Below, piece by piece: positions 33,005 through 44,155 of a stretch of 64,000 nt of DNA. Made by a program: the position numbers and the translations under genes. Within the stretch, counting starts at the first letter, position 1. Each line of letters begins with the position of its first letter. The DNA lies in contig OX393577.1 of the NCBI GenBank assembly GCA_947652605.1, positions 20,649,466-20,713,465 on the forward strand, given 5' to 3'. This DNA is from Elmis aenea (taxonomy: Eukaryota; Arthropoda; Insecta; Coleoptera; Elmidae). The notes beneath the pieces are model-generated. The model was not told the DNA's origin. It saw nothing but the letters and a program-made list of their open reading frames with translations, and searched no databases.

Positions 33005-34924
33005 CTCTGAAGCAGGATTATAATTTCAAAATTATAGAGGAAGCGTAGTCGTGTAGTAGCTACTTGTTTTCTTGGATTATTTTGCTTTTAAAATATAAAT
33101 CCAGTTTTTAATATTACTGGTTTTATAGCTTTATTTTTGCGAGCTTGTTATCAACGGTAATTGTGGCGGTGTGAAACGTTTTTTTCACGGTTTAACCCCA
33201 GATTACAAACGGTTTTTTACTTGTCTTAAGTACAAACTTTTATTATAAATACGATCATAAATATTTTTTGATGTAAAGCTACAATAACATATTGAGAATC
33301 TATTAGGAGTATTACTTTAAAACTTTTGATATTTTGAAGAAGGTACTCACTGTTCAACAGGTAATTTTTTAGAGCCATCCCTACATGATTTTATATAAAG
33401 CTTTTTACAATGGCTTTAGAATAATCGTAACAGGATGTCCTAATCATTTTTTTAAGGATTAGAGTTAATATCAAGTCCTCTTCGACATTTCAGTTTAAGC
33501 AAATTAGTTAAAGTTGTAAAACTTTCAATTTTGTTTACAAACTTTTTATAATTAAACGTTTGTAAGAATTACTACTAAGAAAAACAACGGTGATTTAAAC
33601 CTCACTTAGGTAGTTCACAATACCCTATAAGAAGTTAAAAAAATCTGAAAGTATGGTGAGGCTATACCAAATAATATGTATATTTTATCTGATAATCGAC
33701 GATTTGTATTTCAGGGTTAAACAGATGTATTCATTTAATTGAGCTATCATAATTTAACCAATTTTTTTTTATACATATCCTTATAAACCCCAAAACGTAT
33801 ATCCTTAACGTGCTTGAGTGTCAGAATTTTATTTATGTTGATTAAAATATACGAAGCTCATTTATTCGGTAAAATTAAATAGTAACAAGCAAACATTCCC
33901 GTATTTCCGGAGCGTGCGATTAATAAAACACAAACCTTTAAGGGTCGCTGTTTTTTTTTATATAACACAATTAATACGATTTAAATCTACGTATGAAGAA
34001 TAGACGATGGTAATTTCGTTATATTTGATCAATGTCTTAGCTTAATTTATATGTATTACACGAATTGTTTCCTTTTACGTTTTTTATCTGTTTTTTTGTT
34101 GTTAATTAAATGCAGCAATTTGTACAACAAATACCCATCAAACTTGCATTAAAAGAGCAGTTTATCCAATTAAAATACTTTCAAAAGGTTTAATGCAAAT
34201 GAATCATAAATATTTAAAATTGCCGTAATCCATATAACCCAATTAAACACTTTAAAAAATTTATGTCATTTATAACTGTATGAATTATAAGCTATATATA
34301 CGTCAAAATTAACAGTTAGTGAGTGGCGCCATGATTATTATGAAGAGGTCATGGATATTAAGCATTTACATGATGTGCCAGGAAATTACATTTTTCTTAA
34401 GATTTTGGCATAACTTTATGGTTTGGCTATTAAAACTATGGTTAACCTTTTTTTTCCGTTTACAACCTTACAATCTCTTAGAATGTAGTATCATGTCGAG
34501 TAGTTATTATGCTTGTTAATATAAGTATAATTTCATTTTAAATAACTCGTTAAAACTTGGATAATTACTCTACCTGTTGGAGCAAGAAACTGTTTTCCCA
34601 GTATACGTATGTATATTACAGTTTAATTTTCTGTAATTAACGTGCATTAAAAATGAATGTTAATTACCATACTGGCAACATTAAACCCATCGTGTAAATT
34701 TTATTTTATATTTCATATTGATTTTCCCCATTTTTCTATTTGAGCAAGTTTGTGTCATGTTAATCTCTAAAAAATTGTCACCAAACATTAGACATACTTT
34801 TAGGTAGGCTCTCTTAGGTCAGCCTGTGACTTTTTTTTATTTCGTCAATCGTTTTAAAACGACATCATTTTAACAAGCCCTTAAATTTTGGAAATATGAA
34901 GAAGTCACAAGGAGCCAAGCGAGA
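33005..34924. other. Unassigned, intron-like
   Basis: AT-rich throughout. A lone AACAGGATGTCCTAATC near 33430 may be an eroded foldback terminus. The frame at 34319-34519 has no domain. Confidence 0.4.
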
Positions 34925-35458
34925 TTAACCCTCAATTGCTCGCGCGGCGTCTGTGAGACACCACGCGATTGCTGTAGATATAATGCAACTACTAGTGTTG
35001 AAGGTTCTAAAAATGTAAGATAAAAATGCTTTATCTACTACTACTAATGTAAGTGGCTCTTACCGTACAGCCTGCATGCATAGTAAATGAGTCCTAATGC
35101 ACGGTAAGCAAAACCCACACTTGTCTAGAAATGCCAAAGTAGGCTTTCGTCAAAATTGACAAGACAACGTAATTACAGGTGTATATTACCCAAAAAGCTG
35201 TTAAATCGTAGGTATTATGTGTTCGTAGAAAAAGTAAGGTACATAACACGAATTGTAAAGCAATTACGCACTCGTGGAAATGCGCACTCGCCGCTACGCG
35301 GCAACTTTTCCACTCGTGCGTAATATTATTCTTGTTTACAACTCTTGTTACGTAATAAACTATTATAAATTAATTACTAACACTATATTTATTGGAGTCT
35401 CCTAGACGCCACGCGAATAGGGATGTTATTTAAAGACGCGCGAGTAGCGGAAGGTTAA
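34925..35458. mobile_element. piggyBac-like MITE with TTAA ends
   Basis: TTAA flanks both ends (34925-34928 and 35455-35458). The element starts CCCTCAATTGCTCGCGCGGC and ends GCGCGAGTAGCGGAAGG, so the ends are inverted and of CCC...GGG type, as in piggyBac elements. Inside are GACACCACGCGATT and GACGCCACGCGAAT near the two ends and a hairpin GCCGC-TAC-GCGGC at 35290-35302 between CACTCGTG words. There is no transposase. Confidence 0.7.
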
Positions 35459-37130
35459 TATTGGGAGTGGGAAATAAATATGACTTCGTTTTTCGCCAAA
35501 AACTGCCTAAACAGAAGGAAAGAGTTAAGACTATTTGGTATTCTGTCAAGAGACGAGGAACATTGCAGCGACACGATTCATGCCTAGAATATTGGTTTAA
35601 AGATCTTGACAAGACCCGTATGATATTCCTAATTCTTCTGCCACCTCTCTTACAGTCAGTCACTAGTGTAAGAATTTGGATTGAAGTTTTTCCTTTTTTA
35701 AAGGGTTTAAAGTTTAAACCATTTCAAAAACGTGGTTTGACTCAGAGCATCTTCTGCTAAGGTCGTTTCCAAGAGTGCTTGCGTTTCTGTTGCCGCATTT
35801 CAAAAGTCTTAAACAAACCGCCCTGTATTTATTATTCTTTTGCAAATTTTTTTATGCTTGTTAGAGTCGCCAATTTTTCTTTGGAATATCAGCGTTGAGT
35901 TACCATAACAAATGGAACGTCATATCTCCAGGAATCATATTTTTACATACCATTGCGACCTACCTTGAGAAAAAAAAAACATTCAAACGCAAGAACTAAA
36001 GCTACATCGGCCAAAACCATCAGCATATTTGGATTCAAAATTTGTTTTAGCGTTTTTTTTATAGTTGACTTTTGTTTATAGTGGAGTGAAGTTTAAATTT
36101 TATGGTTTTTTTTTAAACGTCATCGAATATCTAGGATGAATTTAACGATTCCGGTAATATATTATCAGTACATACTCATTTTGCAGGTCGTCGACCGCGT
36201 GGTCGATGCGCAGGTGTCCCAGGAGTTTGCATTTTGACAACGCTCCTTATTCGACAGATATTTGCACTGTCCACACTTTGCACCGCTCACAATCATTTTT
36301 TTTATGTAGATATTTTATGTATGCTGTCCTATACTCCCTTAAGCAAATAATAGAGATTTTTGAACGTGTATTCTTAAAAAAAGACTAACATTGCACTCAA
36401 TGAATTGCAAACACTCTGATTCCTCATGGTTTAAAATAAATCAGTTTTCGTTTTATTACTTTTTCGTTTCAATTGTAAATATTTAAGATCGTTTCTCGAC
36501 AAAAATTATGCTAGATAAATATCCAACTAGTATGCTGTCACAAAAAGCCGTCGACCATTACACGCACTTTGTTGAACCAGAATGGAATTAAAAATATAAT
36601 GGAACACTACAATTCTCAGAACGATTCGTGTGTTCATGTTGTGACGTGAATATTTTTTTTGTTAATATTCTCTGAAGAAAACGGTAGACGATCAAAAGGT
36701 AATTGGTTTGGATCTCTAGGGAAGGCTGGGGTTAAAATGCTTCATACTCCACTTATATTTAATCTCGATATCTACGTAAAATAGATTTATCATTTATTCT
36801 TAAACTTCAGTTTTTAAAAAAAAGGTTATTCGCTATTTAGGTAATAAATAATGCACACCTACAGTTTTTGACGATGTCAACTCGAACAAGTTTGCGGTTT
36901 TTGGACATGTGGGGGCATAAGTGGGGTGTTTCTTAAACCTATGAATTGTGAATCACAAGCTGTTATTTATTTTGCTGAGTTTAATTCGAAAATTGTTTTA
37001 AAATGTTCAAACATTTAAATATCTTGCGAAACAAACTTAACCAGATAGTGCAAAATTTTTGTTGACTTGCAAAATGCTTTGATGTATGTAATGCCAGTTA
37101 TTAAAACAAAAAAATGTTCAAAGTACTTGT
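35459..37130. other. Unassigned sequence
   Basis: The open frame at 35461-35760 (+, 99 codons) has no domain I can name. A G+C-rich patch at 36185-36240 follows TTTTGCAG and could be a micro-exon, but it is short and palindromic. Nothing firm. Confidence 0.35.
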
Positions 37131-37667
37131 AAAAGTGGCATAAGTCACTTGTTTTTTTAAGAAATGTTTTGCATTTTAATGTGCACAAAAATATTTATGC
37201 TATCTATAGGGAAATTTCACTTACATTTGTTATCTCGGTTACTTACATCTCTCTCACATACAGTATACATAATTTCGCACAGACGTTAACGAACCGCCAT
37301 CTCTCATTACTGTAAAGCGACTTAAGCCACTTTTAAAATTAATAGTTTATAAAAACTACGGACTTATGTTGATTTTGTAAATTTATGAGTAATTTATGTA
37401 ATATAAGTAATTTATATAATGTATTTCATTAAAAGTTTATTCAAGTATTTTTTCATTATCATTAATATTCTTAAAATACATAAGTAATAAGTAAATTTAT
37501 CAGTACATTTTAAAATATAAGTTTAAGTAATTTATATAACTTATTTCACATAAAAGTTTGCTCATGTATTGAATCATTGTCATTAATAGGAGTGGTGGTC
37601 TTCGGACATTTCACTTTGTTTTAAATTTGTAAAATAACTGTCGTAAATTGAGGGTATATGGGGAAGC
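37131..37667 (+). repeat. Dispersed repeat F, copy 1 (uninterrupted)
   Basis: It matches the complement of 52579-53513 over its length: GTGGCATAAGTCACTTG at the start, CATAAAAGTTTGCTCATG-type words inside, and AAATTGAGGGTATATGGGG at the end. Motifs built on GTGACTTAAGTCAC recur. It lacks the insertion seen in copy 2 and so serves as the empty site. No ORF is present. Confidence 0.75.
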
Positions 37668-38138
37668 TAATTCTTCATTATACTATTTTTAAAATAGATG
37701 TATTTGCCCTTTTATTTAGCAATAAAATTGACGCAAATAGTTACGATTTTTGAAGAAATTGGAAGTAACATTTTTGCAGATAAAATATACCACATTTTTG
37801 TTATCGTAAACTACTTCCTGTAAGCCCTATATTTCTTTTTGAAATTTAATTTATTTTTAGTTTAAAAGGGAGATTAAAAATACCTGTATTTTAAGCAGTT
37901 TTTCGTAAACTGATATTATTAATTAGTATGACTTTTTTCAATTTATAATGTCAATTGTTTATGCCTTTAAAATTGAAGTTTAATATTTCTTAGACACTCG
38001 CCTTTGGTACATGGTAAATATAAGAGAAAAGGGACGATATTTATATATTTACTTAACATTTGTATCTGATATTGTTGATCACTCCGTATATAGCGATATT
38101 TCAAAAGCCAGGACACGCCTCTGCATTTGGTGTGTAAG

Positions 38139-39011
38139 TACAGGGTGGTCTATTTTCGATGCCCATACAGGGTATCTCGGTTATTATCAGAGATAGAAAA
38201 AAAGTAAATACATAAACTCGATTTATTTTTTCGAGAGAAATTTATTGCCGTAAACAGATTTTTGATATCTTTTTTAATTTTCGAAATATAGCCAAAAACC
38301 GATTTTTGGCACTTTTCAAAAATGTTAAATATCTCGTTTAAACGAGAAGATTTCTCTATCTTTTCGTTTAAGCGAGATATTTAACATTTTTGATGTCTTT
38401 TTTGATACTCGAAATTAAGCCAACACCATTTTTGGCTCTTTTCAAAAATGTTAAATATCTCGTTTAAACGAGAAGATAGAAAAAAACTTTAAAGACATTT
38501 TTTGCATGGTTTTTTGTCCTTAATAAGATGGCGATGTTCAATTTTTTTTTACTCACACAAATATTGATATATTACACCTAACTTTCTTATTTTAAATGAC
38601 AACCATAGTTGGCTTTGACATGAATCGAAAGCTTATTTTTTGCGCTTTTCAAAAATATATAATTTGCCTATGGTTGCCATTTAAAATAAGAAAGTTAGGT
38701 GTAATATATCGGCATTAATATGAGTAAAAAACAATTGAACATCGCTATCTTATTAAGCACAAAAAATCATGCGAAAAATGTCTTTAAAGTTTTTTTCTAT
38801 CTTCTCGTTTAAACGAGATATTTAACATTTTTGAAAAGTGCCAAAAATCGGTTTTTGGCTATATTTCGAAAATTAAAAAAGATGTTAAAAATCTGTTTAC
38901 GGCAATAAATTTCTCTCGAAAAAATAAATCGAGTTTATGTATTTACTTTTTTTCTATCTCTGATAATAACCGAGATACCCTGTATGGGCATCGAAAATAG
39001 ACCACACTGTA
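38139..39011. mobile_element. Foldback element 4 (TACAGGGTGGTC ends)
   Basis: The 873-bp element has ends TACAGGGTGGTCTATTTTCG and CGAAAATAGACCACACTGTA. A second terminus-like TACAGGGTATCTCGG lies 27 bp inside each end. The left arm reaches about 38602 and the right arm starts about 38668, around a spacer of about 65 bp. The left arm is about 120 bp longer because it holds an extra AAATATCTCGTTTAAACGAG block. There is no transposase. Confidence 0.88.
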
Positions 39012-39484
39012 CATTGTTTTAAAGAGCGATATTTCAAGAATGCGAAACTTTAAGTAGCATTTGTTTTAATATATTCTCGTGTTGCAACTAGAATAATAAT
39101 TGCTTTTATAAAATATGGGACAAGGAAAACTGCCTCGTTAAAAAATATTTAAAATCTTTGTTTTGACAAATTACTTGCAGAATAAAAACCGCCTTTTGCC
39201 TAGATTGCGGTTAACAAGCGCTGCCTTTCAGACGTTTCTTATCTTAACATAAATAGTTGCGAAGATAAAAACTCGCTAATTAATTGTAATTAATGCCAGG
39301 TTTAGCCGTAATTAGAATTATAAAGCAAGTGGTATTTGTTTTGTAAATAACAATGTGGTTATGTAACATCAAATCTATGTAAATAAGATCATGGGTAAAA
39401 TTTGCATACTCAAAGGGTTTGTATCAGATTACTAAGATACAAAAATATTTGGATTGATAACAATGATTTTTTAAAATAACGTTC
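39012..39484. other. Unassigned sequence
   Basis: AT-rich, without recognised features. Confidence 0.4.
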
Positions 39485-40012
39485 GTCTTCTTCTTAACAA
39501 GCCCTCTTGTACCTTTCGGTCTAGAGGTATGTTTTTTTAGTGCTTGATTATGTCTTTTCATCCCTATCTATCATTGGCAAACTGACACATCTCTCCAGCT
39601 GACACCTTTTTGTTTTAGTCGATGTCTCACTTCATTTTCCCATTTTGTTCTTGGTCTTCCTCTACTTCTTTTTTCCTTAAACTTCGTTTTTCATCCCATT
39701 TTTGCTTACTTGCTTTCTGGCATGCGTAGTAGATGTTCAAGCCAAGTGGTTTGTCTCCACCTTTCTTTTTTATGTATTTCATTCCTAGGCTTTTTCTGAT
39801 TTTATCGTTGCTAATATTATCAATTAGTCTACATCCTTCTATTATTCTCAAACATCTCCTGTCCTGCGTCTGTATCCCTTGTTTTTGCTTTCTTGTTAGT
39901 GCCCAAGTTTCTGGACGATAAGTAATAATGGTACGTAGTACGCACACTGCATTAAATACTTGCATCTTTGTTTTTTTTTTTTTTTTTTTGAGAACCTTCG
40001 GTGGACTATCTG
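39485..40012 (-). pseudogene. RTE-like LINE 3' remnant
   Basis: The minus strand reads KMQVFNAVCVLRTIITYRPE, then TWALTRKQKQGIQTQ, RRCLRIIEGCRLIDNIS, then NDKIRKSLGM and a degraded tail (YYACQKASKQKWDEKRS). This is the segment after the RT thumb in RTE-like elements. The frame at 39627-40025 is nearly open over 130 codons, but RT and endonuclease are absent. The 3' end shares CGAAAGGTACAAGAGGGC with the piece at 20465. It is the same subfamily as the piece at 47232. Confidence 0.75.
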
Positions 40013-40074
40013 TTATTTTAAACATGTGTAGATAGCTTCATATTCTTCCATGCCACTCACCATGATCGTAAAAT

Positions 40075-40550
40075 TATTCGATTTTGGAATTTGAATTCAT
40101 AACCCATGACGGAAAAAAGCTTTTTGTTATGGCACTCTATCATTTCACTCCATTTGCCATTCTACTTCACTGCGGTTTTTCAATTCATTTATAATAGCAC
40201 TTTTGGGCACTCCATTATAGCATATTTCTTCAATTTCGTTGGCCAATCTGTCCGCTATCGCATTTCCACTTATTCTAAAGTGTGCTTATCCCACCCAATA
40301 TGAGTTGTCCAATCTTGTTGTTTCATTCTTTTAGCTGTTTTTCTTATTTTTTCAACTAAAACTCTATGAATATTTAATTTCTAATCCAATCTTAAGGTTA
40401 TTTTACTATCTGTACACACTACACAGCCACGTTTCAATCATCCACAAGTGAACCGCCCCTATCTCTTCAATATTCTCCAGCGCTTTTAAAATTGCCATTT
40501 GTTCCGCCTGGTTATTGAAAAAGCTTGTATTAATATTACTTGATGAAGCA
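40075..40550 (-). pseudogene. RNase H domain remnant of a non-LTR retrotransposon
   Basis: The minus strand reads NNQAEQMAILKALENI (conserved Glu block), then VCTDSKITLRLD (TDS Asp block) in another frame, then QDWTTHIGW. After a frameshift it reads FRISGNAIADRLANE (Asp block) and VPKSAIINELKNRSEVEWQ. The block order and the closing VPKS...W match the RNase H domain and its trailing segment in I-, R1- or LOA-type LINEs. At least two frameshifts and stops are present. It lies next to the RTE-like piece but belongs to a different element type, because RTE elements lack RNase H. Confidence 0.75.
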
Positions 40551-40643
40551 TGCTAAAACTAAATATAGATACAAATTTAAAAAAAAAACTTGTATGTCGT
40601 CAAGTCTAATTAAATTAGTTTTTAAGGGCAAGTTTTTAAAATA

Positions 40644-40891
40644 TACTAGGATGGTTCAAATTTAAACCGGAATTTTGTTCCCAAATCCCAGAAAATTGAT
40701 CAATTAAAAATCGACTCTTACCAGTAATAGAGTACCTAGTCTATCTAGAAGCCGTACGTGCTGTCATTGTTGTTTCAATTGTTTTTGTTTAGTCTTGTCG
40801 ACGATGAGAGAGCAACCAATCATTATCAAATTTCTTTAAAACGAGAAGCGTTTAAAAAAAAAATCCGGGTTAAATTTAAACCACCCTCGTA
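40644..40891 (+). mobile_element. Deleted mariner derivative (MITE)
   Basis: The 248-bp element has inverted ends TACTAGGATGGTTCAAATTT on the left and TACGAGGGTGGTTTAAATTT (complement) on the right, with TA at the borders. ATGAGAGAGCAACC at about 40804 begins MREQPIIIKFL, stop, NEKRLKKK, which resembles the start of a mariner transposase (E.R..IKF). The rest of the gene is deleted. Confidence 0.7.
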
Positions 40892-41019
40892 CTCAAAATA
40901 ACTGCAAAAATTTCAAAGCCAGTCTCGGAATACTTCTTTGACAGAATCAACAAGTCTCAAAGAGTAGTATTAGTATGAGATCAGCAATAATCACAAAAAC
41001 TAGATACGTCGGCAGAGAC

Positions 41020-41620
41020 TTATGATATTTGCACATTCATAACTTAGTGCAGTTCGTCGTCAGTGGTTGTTTAGCATAACGAACTGGCCACCGAAAAATG
41101 TTAGTGACACATTTCAAGGTTGCTTACACGTTGTGACGAATTCCGATTTCGTATGTTTAGTTACATACGAATAATATAAGCCGCCTTCGCAAACATCTGC
41201 ATTAAGACAAATTGAGCCATTCGATTCTGCATTACATTTCCTTAATATGACTGTTATGGACATTATTCGATCGGCGAGGCACATTTGCATACGCATTCTC
41301 GCGGGAGTTGTAGGCGCCATGAAACAATGCTAGAACGAAAAAGCGAACGGGCGGGAACCCGCTGTGTTGCGTAACCGAACATGAAACATAAAATATTATA
41401 TATGGCTGCCGGCCACACGTGGTCGTGAATATTAGCTCGTAAACTGATCCAAGGTCCTGAACCCTCGCTTACGAAGTTCGGGCATGCACAGATTTAACGT
41501 GCCATTATCATCACTACGGGCTTATATTTAATTACCTCGCGCAGTTTTTAATGTTACCTTAGCGAACTACCCTGCTTCCAGCTATTTAATCAAAGTGATT
41601 AATTAAAATGTAACAAAACA
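41020..41620. promoter_or_regulatory. Possible cis-regulatory block
   Basis: This stretch is balanced in composition and non-repetitive. It carries a perfect POU octamer ATTTGCAT (41283-41290) and a palindromic E-box within CCACACGTGG (CACGTG at 41416-41421). No transposon ends or reading frames explain it. Candidate only. Confidence 0.25.
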
Positions 41621-42500
41621 TTACAAAATAGCCTAAAGCAAGACGCTCAAGCCATATTATTATGAGCTAAATTATCGGTTTATTAGACGACATACATTTC
41701 TTCGAGGCATTTATCAATTAATAAATTTGGTAATACAGCGCAATAAACAATACGCCTTGGGAATCCACGTCGTGTTTTCACAATTTTGAACCGAAGTTTT
41801 ATTATTAAAGAACAGCAATGTTATCCTGTCGTCGTTTTTTTTTTTTTACTCCATCCTTATCCCAGAAAACGGAGATAAAACCTATTTTCAACAGACTTCT
41901 GCGCACAGCAAATCCGGAAGTTATTAAGTAATGAGAAAAATGAGCACAGAAAAATATTAACGGACCAATAAAACAACTGAAACCGATTGTATAAACAAAT
42001 CGGTGATTTGTTACGATAAAAGTCAATAAAGATAAAAAACACATTTCAATTAACGTTCTTCGTAGAATATAACACAAGAAATATATAACTTATCGAATTT
42101 AAACTGACAACAAAGTGAAATTATTAATTGAATTTTAATTAATAACTACTTAAGAACAACTAAACTCTCGTAAAACAAAACACTACAACACTTAAGTTTA
42201 ATTTACAGTTTATGATAGTGCAGTCTGAAACTTCAGCGATTAAGTGTTACCGGAGTAGACCGCAACGCCTGGCCGTTTGCTAGTGAAATTCTCACAGTCG
42301 TCAATTTTCCGCATGTTCCAAAACCTAGATAGGTATTTAATTTATTTTCTTGTAGAAAGTAATCTCCGTAAACCGTATATTCTTTACGGTTCCAGATGTT
42401 GCACCAAACTAATATTCTACGGTGTCGTAATTCATTCTGTGCTCATGGAATAATATTCAAAGTGAAACTTCGGGGATCATAGTATTTACTCCCAGTAAAA
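41621..42500. other. Unassigned sequence
   Basis: The overlapping frames at 41805-42077 (-) are low-complexity and not supported as genes. Confidence 0.4.
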
Positions 42501-42504
42501 AAGC

Positions 42505-42690
42505 ACTTAAAGTCATCTGTAACAAATTTTGATGGCTTCACGCACTTTTTCGTTGTTATCATTAGTAATTCCCAGTTTCGTACGACCTGGACGATCGTCA
42601 TCGTTAATGTCCTCCCGACCTCCCTCAAACCGTTTAAACCAATCATAAACTTAAGTACAAGATATACAATTACCGCCGTACGCTTTGCAT
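42505..42690 (-). pseudogene. mariner transposase N-terminal fragment
   Basis: On the minus strand the reading is CKAYGGNCIS, then VYDWFKRFEGGREDINDDDR, PGRTKLGITNDNNEKVREAI. It matches the helix-turn-helix and linker region of mariner-type transposases (KAYG...LSR.QV..WFKRF..GRE...D..RPGRP). Only this segment survives, with a stop inside. There is no catalytic domain or TIR. Confidence 0.7.
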
Positions 42691-42904
42691 AAATTGATGC
42701 GTTTCAGTTAATCTTTTATCAAGTTTAAAATAAAACCTAACATTTTTGGTCGAACTTTGGCCGCTATAACTCGGCTGCTAATGTTCTGAATGGCATCAAC
42801 TTTGTATAAAACATCAATGATGCATTTCTCGACGACAAAATTTTTGTAAAGATGGCGCCGCTAGTTTTTTCAATTTGTAAAAGTTATTTTTGCGAAAGCC
42901 CTTG

Positions 42905-44155
42905 TATATTTATGACTCAAAAGGACATTGCCAAGGAGTGTGATGTGAGTTTAGGAGCTGTAAATAAAAATTTGAAGCAAAAAAGGAAAAAATTGAGGTG
43001 AACGAGAAAAAAAAATGTGGAAGAAAGAGGAAAACATTTGCAAGAGATGTAGCCTTTCTCATCCGGAAAGTAAATTACACCCTAGAAAAACTAACTTTCA
43101 TCTTTAGCAAGATTTAGCACCCGCTTCACGACTCCACCGTACGAAAAAGGCGTATTAAATTTGGGAGGAAAACCATAAGACCCCAGAGAAAACAGCTGCA
43201 ATCATGAAAAACAGATCTTTGGGCCAAAAAGTATGCGTGCTTGAGTGTTGAGGATTGGGGAAAAGTGTGTTCTCGGACGAAAACACTTTTTGGTACAGGT
43301 ACAACGATCTCGCCATATGAGGAAAAGTGATAATGAGAAACTTACAACAGCCAGGTCCTTTCAGGGTAAAAGTGAGGCCCGGGGCAAACGATGTTTTTGA
43401 GGCCGTTCGATGATTTCTGTTATAAAACGTTTATTTTAGCAACATGAATATTACTTTTTTTTTCTAACAGATCGAGTTAAAAATTGAGGTCCTAAAACCG
43501 TGAGGCCCGGGACGTTTGCCTCTCTTGCCTCCCCCGTCTGATAAGGCTTGACAACAGCCCATGTCGATCAAACTGTTAAACATCCCCAGAAAACGATGTT
43601 TTGGGGCGGTTTCTCTTATGTAGGAACTGGAGCTCTTGTACCAATCGCAGGCACGATGAATATCCAAAAATACAAAGACTAATAAGAACGACTACTAAAA
43701 GCAGAACTGAGTAAAGTTGATAGCAACAGCTACGCTATCTTTCAACAAGATTCGGCACCATGCCATGTGTCAAAGATTATGATGAAATATTTCAAGGATA
43801 AGAAGATCTCGTGCTTTGACTGGCAAGGGAATTTGTCGGACCTTCATTCAATTGAAAATTTTTGGGCCGTTGTAAAAGCTAGACTTTGCAAAGTGGACTG
43901 CACAACAAAAATAAAACTGATTGAGGCTGTAATTCAGATATGGTTTTACGACTAGAAAATATTAAAAAATTGCAGAAAACTTGTTGACTTTATGCCAAAA
44001 CGTATTGAAGAGGTCATAAAAACTAAGGGAGAACATATTTTGTATTAAAATAATACAAATTCAATACGTTTATGCTTATAACATATTATTTATAAAAAAT
44101 AAATTATTATTTTTATTTTGTCACTGGTGTTCACATTAATTCGCACACTACTATA
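42905..44155 (+). pseudogene. Tc1 transposase remnant, copy 1
   Basis: In order: MTQKDIAKECDVSLGAVNK (DNA-binding helix-turn-helix), FSDENTFWYRYNDL (first catalytic Asp), KTMFWGGFSYVGTGALVPI, FQQDSAPCH (second Asp), and LSDLHSIENFW (Glu). Exactly 34 residues separate the second Asp and the Glu, so it is a DD34E Tc1-type enzyme. Many stops and frameshifts occur. The right terminus ends CGCACACTACTATA; the left TIR is missing. A hAT MITE sits inside at 43352-43550. Confidence 0.85.
43352..43550 (+). mobile_element. hAT-type MITE nested in Tc1 copy 1
   Basis: This 199-bp insert from CAGGTCCTTTCAGG to ATAAGGCTTG has an exact 8-bp duplication ACAACAGC at 43344-43351 and 43551-43558. Tc1 copy 2 has the site once (near 50584), which proves the insertion. 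GAGGCCCGGG occurs near both ends. Confidence 0.9.

Noticed and set aside
35461..35760. 99-codon plus-strand frame
   Set aside because: No domain, no splice context, overlapping minus-strand frame of similar length; not supported as a gene.
36181..36240. Acceptor-like TTTTGCAG followed by a G+C-rich patch
   Set aside because: The patch is palindromic and very short, and no donor or frame of useful length supports an exon.
43464..43667. Minus-strand frames at 43464 and 50425 that resemble each other
   Set aside because: Both are antisense to the Tc1 transposase FWGGFSY region.
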